NCBI RefSeq assembly: GCF_051020975.1
Contig: NC_135043.1
Coordinates: 10,788,001 to 10,852,000 of the forward strand
Origin: Osmia lignaria lignaria
Taxonomy: Eukaryota > Arthropoda > Insecta > Hymenoptera > Megachilidae
Direction of reading: 5' to 3'
Length of the DNA: 64,000 nt
A model generated the notes under the pieces. That model had not been told where the DNA came from. It made no database searches and worked only from the letters and a program-made list of their open reading frames with translations. A program made the position numbers and the translations under genes. Positions 25,328 to 35,833 of this stretch are shown here, piece after piece (the stretch's first letter is position 1; the number at the start of each line of letters is the position of its first letter).

Positions 25328-26278
25328 ATGAGCAAGGAAGGGGGCAACCAGGACTCTCCTCAGGGAGGCGATGCTTCGAAGAAAGACTCGAACGCGGACC
25401 TTTACGAAAATCGAGGGACGAAGAAAATCATACGTTTAGTTACCGTGATGGCTTACATGTTCTCCGTAAGTTTCGTCGCCATAGTTTTGAGCGCTTATTA
25501 CTTGTTCCTATGGGAACCGCCGAATCCAAAACTCATACGGCGACCAGTTCATCTATCGTCTGAACCCGAAATACAGTTTCTACTCGCCGATGAACCGAAT
25601 TTGCCAAACGACGTCTCGATGAACGATTTTCTTTCAGTGATGGGAACCGAACAGAAAGGATCGAACAGCACCCGGAAATCGTTCGGCGGTCGCATCGTCG
25701 ATGATCATTACAGCGGAAAGAAACATCGGAGAACGTTGAACGAATCATTGGCGCTATTGAGAAACTCTTTGGTAGAATTTATGCGAAACAGGATCAACAA
25801 CAACGATTCAAAGTTTCACGATGTTTTAGCAGGGAAAGAAAGACGGTTGAATTCGACGAAGACGGAATTTGGGAGAAGATCGAAGGACGTTAAGAATGAA
25901 ACAGACTTATCAAAAATGATCGATCGTACGTTCAAAAATAATGCCACATTCCTGACACTGAATTCTTCCGCTATTCCCGGAGATGAAGTGGATAACGAAC
26001 GTTTTACGAGTACCAGAAACAGGTCCGTGTTCAAAACAGTGTTGTACACGACGGAAGACACAATTGTCGGTTCGAAAAGTTTCGGCAAGGAAAATTCTTC
26101 TGAAAGTTTGTCGAAAGTTAAGGAATTTGCAAACTCGAATGAAGGATTCGATACGGTTTTATCGATGAAAGAGAAATATCGTCGACGATCGAGAGGATCG
26201 TCGGGAAAATTGGCGAACGTTGCGACCGACTTGAAAGGTAATGAAATGTTTTTATTTCTATGGGGTAGCTATAGTTGA
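25328..26278 (+). CDS. InaF-motif single-pass membrane protein, long paralogue
   Basis: The single long frame starts at ATG 25328 and gives 316 aa if it runs to TGA 26276-26278. Residues about 29-61 hold the InaF motif: a basic lead (RGTKKIIRLVTVMAY) running into one membrane helix (FSVSFVAIVLSAYYLFLW) and then EPP. The family includes Drosophila InaF proteins, which are linked to TRP channel function, and vertebrate INAFM1/2. The roughly 255-residue C-terminal region is Ser/Asn/Arg/Lys-rich with several NxS/T sites and is probably extracytoplasmic and disordered. A donor-like GTAATG follows phase 1 after DLK at about 26237, the same phase as the donor in the neighbouring paralogue. The last 14 residues may therefore be replaced by a downstream exon I could not place. 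The membrane segment pairs with that of the gene at 27915, so these are tandem paralogues. Confidence 0.75.
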   Translation: MSKEGGNQDSPQGGDASKKDSNADLYENRGTKKIIRLVTVMAYMFSVSFVAIVLSAYYLFLWEPPNPKLIRRPVHLSSEPEIQFLLADEPNLPNDVSMNDFLSVMGTEQKGSNSTRKSFGGRIVDDHYSGKKHRRTLNESLALLRNSLVEFMRNRINNNDSKFHDVLAGKERRLNSTKTEFGRRSKDVKNETDLSKMIDRTFKNNATFLTLNSSAIPGDEVDNERFTSTRNRSVFKTVLYTTEDTIVGSKSFGKENSSESLSKVKEFANSNEGFDTVLSMKEKYRRRSRGSSGKLANVATDLKGNEMFLFLWGSYS

Positions 26279-27914
26279 ACATTAGTTGAAGTAATTGAAA
26301 AGTCGTGATTAAAACCTTAGAAAGAAGATAGTCGATGGATCGGTGCGCGAACGATTATCCGTATTGTCCGCGAAATAAACGAAACAGGGTCAGGCCGATC
26401 CGTTATGGCTTCTTCGACGTTGCATCATTGCAAAGATTCTTGAATTTCTGCGAAGGACCGTTGTGGCTTCGCGATAGACCTGTCTTAATGTTTATCCAAT
26501 TTAATTATTTCCCTGATAACTTTCTCAACGATTGCGCTGCGACTCCGGGTATCGGAACGCAGAGGAGGGGGTTGAAAAATCTCGCGACAAGAAGAAAAAG
26601 AAGATACGTATTTAAATCTTTTTTTAGATACACGGAACTTTCATAGAACCATGTTTGCCTGAGAAATGATCGAAGAATGACGTCTTAATGGTATTAAAAT
26701 AAAGGCGCGGCTTCTCTGTAAAACGAGTAGATCATCAAGCTCGAAGCAAAAGCTCCGGAGGACTTTGTCAAACGTTCCCAATCGAAATCGTTACCGATCC
26801 CTTACGAAACAATGACATATCCTGTTTAAAATGACACGTACGAGCATCGCTTCCTAAGCTGAAGAAGCTCCAACTTACGTAAACTACTTGCGCAACATTT
26901 TTAATCGTATCTCTGTCACTCAACCAGGAGCTCTTCACTAAATTTCACTATTTCTATGGAAATGTAATGGTCCCCGAAACAAGACTCGTTTTTCTACTTT
27001 CTTTTCGTCCCCGTATTTTCCTTAATGCAATCGAATAACGAATACAGGACCGAAAGGATGGATTTCGAATATCCTTCGATTTCTTGGGGGGAGGGGGGCA
27101 GAAAGTTTGAATTATAAAGGTAGATCGGTTTAAGGACGCGTTTAATTGACGGTGAATCCTGTCGAATCAAGCTGAGCCCTTGAAGCTTGCGAAACGAAGC
27201 ACCGAGTCAAGGTTCTCAGGCTTGCGCAGTGAAAAGCTCGCCGGTATCACCAGCTAGATGGGTGTGTTTTTTAGCAGCTGTATCGGTGAGAAGCGTTGAT
27301 CCATTCGTCAACAGACTAAAATAGTTGTAGAACAGTGAAAAGAGCGAATCGAACGGATAGCCTGTGCGCGATTCCGAGCCCTGGATAATCCTATCCTTGG
27401 CGAATAATTTTCGTCGCGTTAGTTTTTCGGTATCTATCCCTGTGGAAACGGCCTGTCGGTAAATCAGTTTCGATTGCTCAACTAGGAAAATTCAGGGAGC
27501 ATCGAATTTCAACGAAGAAAAAGTAAGAGAAATTTCAACGTTGTCCGTTTGACGGAGAAAAATATCTTATTCGAGAAGGTGGTGTTTGGCAGTAAGGTAC
27601 GTGTTCGTGCTGCAACGCTACGCTTGCAGTAATAAACTCCCAGAGCTTACAGATCGTTCATAAATGTAAACAATCGTTTAAGTTATAAATAACACGGGCG
27701 AGATTGTAAGGGAAGGGAACAATGATTCCGTCGATATTCTCCTTGAAATCGATCGTATTCGCAGTTGGTGTTGAAAATAATGAAAACGCGACGAGTTTCT
27801 TGATTACTTAACGAAAGCTGGCGTTGTAATATCGTTGTTCAGAGGAAGAGCTGGATCGGAATCATCGGAGGAGCGAGTGATAGGTGTGACTCGTTGTAGA
27901 GGAATATACCGAGG
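26279..27914. other. Spacer and likely promoter/5' UTR of the second InaF gene
   Basis: No convincing coding exon is seen; the open frame at 26335-26646 has random composition. A G-rich run (GGGGGGAGGGGGG) lies near 27086. The stretch at about 27240-27600 is GC-richer and could hold the promoter and a first exon of the gene at 27915. Confidence 0.4.
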
Positions 27915-28601
27915 ATGCAGTTGCCGCGAAAAATGAGCGCCCAAAACGTGATGGCGAGCATTAGTCGGACGCTGGGTAATCGGGAACATAAGGCGGCAGG
28001 AAACGAAATTCGTTTCGCCGGTGACGAGAGGAAAGACAAATTGTACGAGCCGAAACACCAGCAAAAATTGGTACGGGTATTGACGGTGGTGGCCTACGTA
28101 ATATTCGTTAGCATGGCAGCTATTTTGCTATCTTTGTACTACACTTTCCTATGGGATCCAAAAGACGTGTCCGTCAAGATGAGAGCGAAGCCGGATTGTG
28201 CCAGTTTAAAACTGACAAATCCTTCCATCGCTCCCTCCATCGTGAATGGTAAACATAGAAAATTACCAATCATCGTTACTAATCATTTTTTACGATGATT
28301 CGTTGAAAACAGCGAAGAACGATCATACTAAAATGTTTATTTTAACATTGATTTTCTATTCTCTTTTTCAGAAACGCAAATAGAAAAGATGACGATAAAA
28401 TCAACGACCGTGGGAGAAGAAGAAACCGATTCACCGGAAATCCTAACTACTCAGCGAGAAAAAGAACTGTCGCCGATTTTAACAGAGAACAACGGAACAT
28501 TTTTCAATATATTACCGCTTCCGACAGTCGAAGATTTGTCGACTAACTCGAGTACAGAAAGCAAAGAGATATCTAATGAAAAACAGGCTAAAGTTACTTA
28601 A
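27915..28601 (+). CDS. InaF-motif single-pass membrane protein, short paralogue
   Basis: Two exons, 27915-28248 and 28372-28601, join in phase 1 for 187 aa. ATG 27915 is taken as the start; ATG 27933 (MSAQN) is an alternative. The InaF motif is clear: KHQQKLVRVLTVVAYV followed by FVSMAAILLSLYYTFLWDP. It shares with the gene at 25328 the pattern R-h-h-T-V-h-A-Y then VS-h-h-A-I-h-L-S-h-YY-h-FLW. The C-terminal region is acidic/Ser-Thr-rich with NGT and NSS sequons. Human INAFM proteins have the same order of basic lead, single helix and low-complexity tail. A role in a TRP-channel complex is inferred from the family only. Confidence 0.85.
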
Positions 28602-29168
28602 TTAATTGATTAGAAAATTGAATCGAAGAAAGGAAGTAACACATAATTTGCTAGAGTATTATTCGTATCAGTATAGTTGATGTTGTTGAAAAGAACGATT
28701 CATCAATAGGACAATTGCAGAGAATTTGCATTTATAGAGTATTCAAGATTGTTGTTAACTATTTTGTATATGTATATAGAGAACGATTTAACTTGGGCCA
28801 ATGTATGATCTTCAACTTTGCGCGAATGCTAAAGATTGAGAGTATACAATTTGTTAGATCGAATAATCGTCCAACTAAATGATAAATTACTTAATGAAAA
28901 CGCGTGATAAGATTTTAATTTTGATACTGAATGACTATACGATCGAAGCTGAGGTGAACGAAATCGTGTTTAAGCATCATCATCAAAATTGTATTTGTTT
29001 CAAATAAATTTTTAAGTGTATAATAAAAAGATCGAAGAAATATACAAGTATAAAAATATTTCTAGTTATCAATTATATGTGTTACAGATTCCAATAGTTA
29101 TTCATTTTACACATGTTACAATGCACAGTGAATACTTATACGATTAACAAGTTTCTTTTTTCATATTT
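28602..29168. other. Convergent 3' region between InaF and UTP25
   Basis: AT-rich and without coding signs. AATAAA words near 29004 (CAAATAAATTT) and 29022 (ATAATAAAAAG) could serve the plus-strand gene. Confidence 0.5.
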
Positions 29169-31448
29169 TTATTCCCCAGTCATAAGCATGTGAACAGATC
29201 TTTCTGATCCAAGCATTTTATTTGCTCTTTCTGTACCTACTATTGCAGAAAGCTGCATTATGTCGTATTTACAATACAAAATAGTCACAGTCATGTTACT
29301 TTCGGAACCTGCTCGCGGATTTTGATTAGCTTCTTGCATAAAGTTACACATCTCGGTATAAAACTTAGGCATGACCGGTGGTGCATAAAATATAATGTGC
29401 CTTATACCTTTCACTCTAATTCTACGGAAAAAATGAAATCGTTCCGAATAGAGAAGAAATTGTGCCTCGCTATGAAAGAACAAATCTCTTGCTCTCGATA
29501 TTTTTCCATCTTTGGTATATTCGCAAATTTGTACAAAGCTATAATCTTCTTTCTTAAGATAATTTCTCAGCTTTACAAAATCAAAGTAAGATGGCACAAA
29601 AATTAATGTATGATTCATAATTTTATCTTTGTATTGGGGAAGTATTTTTGAAACGAAAAATTCCATTCTCTGTTCCAAGGCTTCAGAGTGACTTGAAGCT
29701 TCAAACCTATGAAATACTTGTGGAACTTGTACAATCACTTGGCAAATGGATCCAGAAACAACAGGATTTATTACCTTTACTTTTCCACCATAATTATAAC
29801 ATTTCTTATTAAATATTCCATATATTTCAGGCACGTGAATACTTGAAAATATTAATGTTTGTCTATAGTATTTAGCCCACCCGTTTACGCACCAACTTCT
29901 TACTCTAGAGAAGTCTGTTTTATGAAAATCTTTTGGTTGCAAATGCAAATGATTTAACACGTGGATCATGTGATCCCAGTTTTGCATTAAAAATATTTCT
30001 GCCTGGTCTAGAATTAATAATTCTATGGACGCCAAAAAATCGTAATCTCTTTCTGCTTCACCTTCTGCGCCTATTAACATCCTTAATCCCAATAGGGATG
30101 AAATTATTATGTCGGAAGAATAAAATTCGGAATACAATTTCAATGTTCTTTTCGTAACAGAAATTCCAATTTTAAAGGTATCATCTATGTTTCCTTGAAA
30201 TGTTAATTCATAATCCTCCGGTTTTGGCTTCTTTTTTGGCATTGCTAATTCATTGCCACTAAAGTCTTCCATGAATCTCTTTTTATTCATCACAGAGCCA
30301 CCTTTATCTTCTCCAATTAAAATAGATATTAAGAGTTCAACAATTTTTAGACAGGAATGTCTAAAAGGAACTATTATCAAAACTTTTGGCCTTACTAGCC
30401 CTTGATCTCTATATTCTTCTGAAATTTCTGCAATACTCTTACCCTTTGATTTAGTTATTTTTGCATTATGATGTAATATTTTTACTCTGGTTTTTAATAT
30501 GTGGTTAACTGCATGTAAACAATATATAAATCTTATTTGATCAGCATTGGAAAATGTTTTCTCAGGATAATACAAGTCTTGATAATTATTTATCACTGAA
30601 AATAACTCCCTCTGCAAGGGAGTCAGAGGAGATGGATCAGTGTTCACATTATCCTTTATATTTGCATAATTTGCTCTTGTAATATTACCATGAATTTGAG
30701 ATTTTATGTACAATGTATTCCAATCTACAGTTTCAATTAAGGAAGGAACAATGCCATACCTTGCAAATTGTTTATTTTCTAAAATAGAAACTTTAGGTTT
30801 ATCGGATATGACATGTTCTACTTCCTTAGGCTTTGGAATTTGACATATAAGATTTCCTAGAATTGGCCATGCTACATTGCGTGTTTCCATAATCTGAGGA
30901 ACACTAGAAACTGCTTCATAATGCTTATCACTTAAATCATCATGAAAATGAATTGAAAATAGATCTTTTAAATAACCAGCATCCTCTTGAGCAGTTTCAG
31001 GATCTTCTTCATCAGACTCCTTTGCCTTAATCTCTTCATCATCCCTTGATAATTTCTCTTCAGCATCTGAATTATCAGAAGGTGATACTGAATCCTTATT
31101 AATGTCACTTTTTGCTTCTATGTCAGCTTCATTATCAAAAGCATCGCTTTCTGAGTCAGATTCAATAGCAGTTTCTTGAAGATTATTAGTATTTGAAAAT
31201 GTGGATAACAAATCTTGCATAGGATTTACTTGCTCATTATCTGAACTATCACCTTCTAATTCTCGTTGTCGTAATTTTTTCTCCTCCAGTATTTTTCTGC
31301 GATTTTCAATTTCTTCGTTTTGAGTATCACGTTGTTGAATGTACGGTTTCCTTTTTAGGTTAAATTTACCTCTTTTTGATTTTGGTCGATTATCATGTCT
31401 ATCAAACTTTCTTTTCCCACCTCGTATCGGTCTTTTACCGCGTGCCAT
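29169..31448 (-). CDS. UTP25: UTP25 / DEF, small-subunit processome factor
   Basis: One uninterrupted 759-codon frame, similar in length to vertebrate UTP25 (also called DIEXF or DEF). The N-terminal ~150 residues are basic then strongly acidic (ESDSESDAFD, SDEEDPE). The rest is the UTP25 domain, a degenerate DEAD-box helicase fold. RPKVLIIVPFR marks the region before motif Ia. LLILDQAEIFLMQNWDH replaces the catalytic DEAD by DQAE (about residue 481). SHTLIFVPSYFDF-type sequence appears as NHTLIFVPSYFDFVKLRNY, and ICEYT, SRAR and ERFHFFRR are conserved family blocks. It lacks a recognisable Walker A motif, as expected, and should act as a non-catalytic processome protein in the nucleolus during 18S rRNA maturation. 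The stop codon TAA overlaps an AATAAA on the coding strand. Confidence 0.95.
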   Translation of the reverse strand: MARGKRPIRGGKRKFDRHDNRPKSKRGKFNLKRKPYIQQRDTQNEEIENRRKILEEKKLRQRELEGDSSDNEQVNPMQDLLSTFSNTNNLQETAIESDSESDAFDNEADIEAKSDINKDSVSPSDNSDAEEKLSRDDEEIKAKESDEEDPETAQEDAGYLKDLFSIHFHDDLSDKHYEAVSSVPQIMETRNVAWPILGNLICQIPKPKEVEHVISDKPKVSILENKQFARYGIVPSLIETVDWNTLYIKSQIHGNITRANYANIKDNVNTDPSPLTPLQRELFSVINNYQDLYYPEKTFSNADQIRFIYCLHAVNHILKTRVKILHHNAKITKSKGKSIAEISEEYRDQGLVRPKVLIIVPFRHSCLKIVELLISILIGEDKGGSVMNKKRFMEDFSGNELAMPKKKPKPEDYELTFQGNIDDTFKIGISVTKRTLKLYSEFYSSDIIISSLLGLRMLIGAEGEAERDYDFLASIELLILDQAEIFLMQNWDHMIHVLNHLHLQPKDFHKTDFSRVRSWCVNGWAKYYRQTLIFSSIHVPEIYGIFNKKCYNYGGKVKVINPVVSGSICQVIVQVPQVFHRFEASSHSEALEQRMEFFVSKILPQYKDKIMNHTLIFVPSYFDFVKLRNYLKKEDYSFVQICEYTKDGKISRARDLFFHSEAQFLLYSERFHFFRRIRVKGIRHIIFYAPPVMPKFYTEMCNFMQEANQNPRAGSESNMTVTILYCKYDIMQLSAIVGTERANKMLGSERSVHMLMTGE

Positions 31449-31747
31449 TTTAACAGTAACTTTTACACATTAATTATAAACACATAATCTGAATTTTATT
31501 TATTTGCAAGATGAAGCTATATAATCCACGTGTTGTATTAAATATTTGTCAGTTAATGGAAATCAATTCCATAAATTTAATAAAAACTATTAAAAACGCA
31601 TATGTTACATATATATATTTATAATTATATAAATTATACATATTAATCTCAATAAAGTAGATTTTAAATTCACGCACACTCTTTGGGTTTGTATTTATTT
31701 AGTAAATTTAGGTTAGTTCTACATGGCTCTACAGTCTTATGCTTCAG

Positions 31748-31808
31748 CAGTGACTACAGATCCAACAAGGCTGAACATGCTTTTATTTCCGAGGGGTCTT
31801 GAATTTGT
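31748..31808 (+). repeat. Dispersed repeat copy A (also at 41600)
   Basis: CAGTGACTACAGATCCAACA followed by AGGCTGAACATGC matches 41600-41658 at most positions over about 58 bp. It lies 300 bp upstream of the UTP25 start codon. The family is not recognised. Confidence 0.7.
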
Positions 31809-32405
31809 AATTGCAAAATTAAGTTGCCAATGAAAAAATAATCTTAAATTCGATCAGTCAAAATCAGTTCGACTTGTACTTTAAAAAGACCGCCATAAAT
31901 TAAATATTTTTAAATTCGATACTAGCACTATCTATACAAAAATGGCGGAAACTACTCAATAAATTTTGTTGTCTAGTTTCCATTACTTGCCGATAGATAG
32001 CGAGGCCAAACTCCGAATTGCGCATCGGTAAAACAGCCCATGATTCAAGCGTCACCTCAATTATTGCATTCAACTAATGGCATGCTTATTACGGACCGAA
32101 TAATTGCTTATCACGAAGCAGGTATTCGAAACGGGATAATAAAGAATACGAAAAACGAATGAGAGATTTACGCGGCAAATCATAAAGTAATCGGCTATCG
32201 GCCGATACCTAAGCAAGTACATGAATAGGTCTAAACACGAATAATATTACGATGCTCAAGAAGGATGTTATTAAATTAAAAACAGCAAATTGTGTAAAAC
32301 AGTACTAAAAACATTTAATAATGTTTAGGAACTTAACAATATAAAAGAGAAAATAATTTAGATTCTGCTGTTCTACACTTATTGTGCATTCGCGGCGGGA
32401 GTAAA

Positions 32406-32503
32406 AATTTTCAACTCGCGTATTTTTGAAAACAACGCCAAATTAATGTCAAAGATTAAGAATTCAGACTTCTTTCCGATGTTTCTTTCTGTTTTTTGTA
32501 CTG
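32406..32503 (+). repeat. Diverged direct repeat, copy 1
   Basis: Aligns to 32944-33042 at roughly 70% over its first ~50 bp (AATTTTCA, then ATTTxTGAAxACAA, then ATGTCA) and more loosely over the T-rich remainder. Probably an old mobile-element fragment. Confidence 0.45.
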
Positions 32504-32943
32504 TTAACACCCGATCGGAATTTAATTTAATATTTGAAGATAATTTAATCTTACCTGTTGCAGACACGTGCCAAACGGACGAAGCTTCGAAGAGGACTGT
32601 TGCACTCCACCGCACTCCCCGCAACGCACCCTTTAACGATGAATCTGATTGGTCGAAATGGGAGGACGCCATAATGGAAGGACCAATCACAGGCATCGGT
32701 AGAAACTTCTAATTGCTTTGAAACTTTAACATTAAAAGAACGAAAAGATTCGTTGTAAATTATCAACGCCATATTGAAATAAAGTCAAGATTACTTTTTT
32801 CACTTTAAAGCATCGAAATATAAGAAAGAAGATAGAAAAATACATAAGATATTAATGGTCTTTAATAAATTATCATTATAAAAGCAGAATAAATGAGAAA
32901 TATGTTATTTTAATTCGTATCTATATCGACAAAATAGGGTATC

Positions 32944-33042
32944 AATTTTCAGCTTACGCATTTCTGAAGACAATATGAAAATGATGTCAGACGTCATGAC
33001 TCCGGTTTTCTCTTCAACTTTGTCTTCTGTTTCTTGTATTTT
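32944..33042 (+). repeat. Diverged direct repeat, copy 2
   Basis: Partner of 32406-32503 in the same orientation. It is followed after 255 bp by the conserved box at 33297. Confidence 0.45.
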
Positions 33043-33296
33043 TCATACCTAATCCACAATTTACTTCGGCAAAAAAGGATGCATTTTTACATCCCGTTTC
33101 CTCCGGGCGGCGTACTTTGGAGACTTTTACTGTCCCTTTTTGCCCAACGAACATTTCCGACCACACGCGCTTTGCACGCCTTTTTTCAAATCTCATTCCC
33201 TTTTGCATTTTACATTGTTTCATACACTTGCCATACTTTTGCTTCTGTTTTTTGCCATACTTTTACAATTTTTTGCTTCAGTCTGGGTGTGTGTGT

Positions 33297-33370
33297 GTCC
33301 CCTTTTAGTCGCCTCTTACGACAGGCAGGGGATACCGTGGCCGTATTCTAATCCCCCCGAACCACAGGGG
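33297..33370 (+). mobile_element. SINE-like conserved box, copy 1
   Basis: The ~74-bp box begins GTCCCCTTTTAGTCGCCTCT, continues TACGACAGGCAGGGGATACC and ends near GAACCACAGGGG. It recurs at 47262-47333 with about 85% identity and the same orientation. I recall such a box as common in insect genomic repeats but cannot assign the family with certainty. Confidence 0.6.
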
Positions 33371-33664
33371 TCTAATCCACAATTGAACCACATAAATACA
33401 TACACGAGCTGCGAATGATTGCGCTGCCAAGCATACTAAACGAATGAACTGCGCTCTACAGAAAACACGAGGAACTAAATTTCTGGTCTGTTTTACCTTT
33501 CTTTGTTCTTAGTTGAGTAAAAAATCAACTGTTGGTAAAATTTTCAACGCTCGCAATGAGAAATAGGTGAAAGCCGTGTAATTGTTAAAATTGTAACCTT
33601 TTACAACAGTGTTAATTATTATATGTTTATAGCTTCTCTAATTAGTAATAATTACACAGGTAAA

Positions 33665-35833
33665 TTAAGAACTAAACTGACTATATAAAAGAGCTATAGC
33701 AGGATCTTCGCATTCACATGTAATCAATACATCTCGAAATTTATCTAAAATTTGCAATAATTGTGACCTACGAATATTTTCTAAATACATGATCTCTTCT
33801 AAATGGCGGTTTCCATTAAAATAACCGAGACGACAGAGTCTGTCCAGCAACTTTCTGTCATCGGAAGGAATATCATAATCTTCTGACTGATAATTGTACA
33901 TTTCGTTTTCTTTACGGAAAGACATTGTTAATTCCTCTGCCATATCTACGGTGTTCCCTTTCGAAATTTCACTTAAATTCCATGCATTGTTACTGCTATG
34001 TATAATCTCGTTTACATTATGATTCATTTCATCCTTTGTATCCTTTGAACAATGTGTGCAAGATACGGGTAAATGCTTAATTTATGTATAATATTAGAAA
34101 ATTTCTTTCACACTTACCAACACCCTCCCATGCACCATTGGCATATATTGTACATACGTGTGTAATTGTAACAGTAAATGATTCTTTAACAACCATATTA
34201 TTATTTTCACTAATTGCGTTTGTTGTTGTAATTGATTCAAAGGATTTAATTTTTGACTTATGGATGTCGGTAATGAAAAATCACTAAGAACCTAAATCGA
34301 TAAAAATTATGTTTCATATGTAATATAAATTAGATTTAAAAAAATAAGATGATGGTGACATTACACTTATTGTGTAACGATAAGTAAGGTTTTAATATGT
34401 ACTTGTAAAAGGCAGAATCCTGGAAATTCTTCGGAAAATATTTCTAACAACTGATTGGTAATAATAGCATCTGGAGAAACAACGTAGACGTTACTTTCAC
34501 AAAGGGGATAAATTATGGTAGCTTTGGCCCAATATACTAAATGACCAGTTAATTGAAAAACTTGTGTAAGCGTCAAATCAGAATCAGCAGCCAATGTTTG
34601 TAAATTTTTCAAAGGACTGTACATTTGAATTAAACGTTTAAGAGCCGGTGAAGAATCTATTGGAAGCGAATCCAATAAATCTGACGGTTCGATAAGCAAC
34701 AATAAACCATGATAAGGTCTTAAACTATTTAAACATCTGTAATAAAATTTAATATTTAATATTTAGTTTACTACGATCATTTTTTGCGATACTAGCCTGT
34801 CTATTATTTCTGGATTAATGACGAATCCCTTTTCATGGGATTGATGAACTTTTTGTGGGAGACAGAAACGCACTTGAATCCATTTGTTGATCATAATATT
34901 AATTATACCAGAAGTACTAAGACTACTAAATACGGACTTTAAATCACGTGCAAGTGAACTTCTTTGTAATATTAATTCGTACGGTGATTCGTCACAATCG
35001 CTTTCACCTTCTGATCTAAAAAAAAAGAAAAAAAAAAATATATGTAAAACATTTGAATAATGTATAAATGACTTGAATGAATACAAATAATAGATACAAA
35101 TACCTAGTAGCAATTTCATCATGAGTAGAAACCATAATTTTAATTTCTTCTGTTAAAAATCCACACCTCCTTTCTTCGTGCCTTAAAGCTATTCCAAGTC
35201 TGAAATATACAACCATTTATATTTTTTCTAGTCTTATTTTGAAACTAATAATAAGAAACAAGATAGTTTTGTTTAAATATCATTTATATATAACAAACCT
35301 TGTGCTTAAATCATAATAACATTTTACAATAGAATGACTTGCTTGAGCTTGAAGGGCAAAAACTATATTGAAAAGCATAGAAGAATTAACTTCTTTTAAT
35401 CCATGAGATGGAACTAAAGTTGGATGCCCAACAAAACGTACATCATTTACTTTTAGCTCAAACTTTTGTTCGCATAATTCTGGTTTAACAGCGAATAAAG
35501 TTGATAATACTTCATCATTTACTCCGGTTAAGTTTCCATTGCTTATATTAGAAGTTGGAAAAGGTAAAGACTGTTGATAAAATTGATTAAACATTAAACA
35601 ATCTTTTCGATTATTTTCATAAATTATATATACAAATTACAATTTGTATTACACTACTAAACAAAACTAACCTGTAATAGATCTTCTGTAATAGTGAGTG
35701 AATATGGATTTCTCTTTTTAGTATATTGATTAGAATCTCGTGTGTGTTTTGTTGTATGCGGATATCGGAACAAAAGTCTGTCGCCTTTACTATCGCTTTT
35801 TACAAGAATTATACTTAATGGGTTTATTTCCAT
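33665..35833 (-). CDS. NPRL3: NPRL3, GATOR1 complex subunit
   Basis: Seven minus-strand exons: 35833-35672, 35570-35299, 35199-35104, 35015-34797, 34736-34403, 34291-34118, and a last exon ending at the TAA 33665-33667. The last acceptor is either 34042 (75-nt intron, preferred) or 34075 (42-nt intron), giving 544 or 555 aa. Family blocks are plain: KSDSKGDRLLFRYP (N-terminal longin-type domain), KFELKVNDVRFVGHPTLVP, EERRCGFLTEEIK, SSLARDLKSVFSSLSTSGI, VFQLTGHLVYWAKATIIYP and the C-terminal HLEEIMYLENIRRSQLL. NPRL3 with NPRL2 and DEPDC5 forms GATOR1, a Rag GTPase-activating complex that represses TORC1 when amino acids are scarce, at the lysosome. The intron between exons 4 and 5 appears to use a GC donor (AG|GCTAGT). 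Confidence 0.95.

Larger units (their letters stand above)
31449..33664. other. UTP25 upstream region with decayed repeats
   Basis: No supported gene. The part next to UTP25 should hold its promoter: AAAATGGCGGAAAC near 31939 is a YY1-like housekeeping motif. The remainder contains several repeat pieces listed separately, and a stretch at 32560-32720 with two CCAAT-type boxes (GATTGGTC, GACCAATC). Confidence 0.5.

Noticed and set aside
26335..26646. 103-codon frame after the first InaF gene
   Set aside because: Composition looks random and it does not join the InaF frame through a good acceptor.
32379..32712. Open frames on both strands around 32.4-32.7 kb
   Set aside because: They fall in decayed repeat and promoter-like sequence and have no family resemblance.
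33034..33418. Phe/Cys-rich frames on plus
   Set aside because: They run through the SINE-like box and T-rich flank; no coding support.
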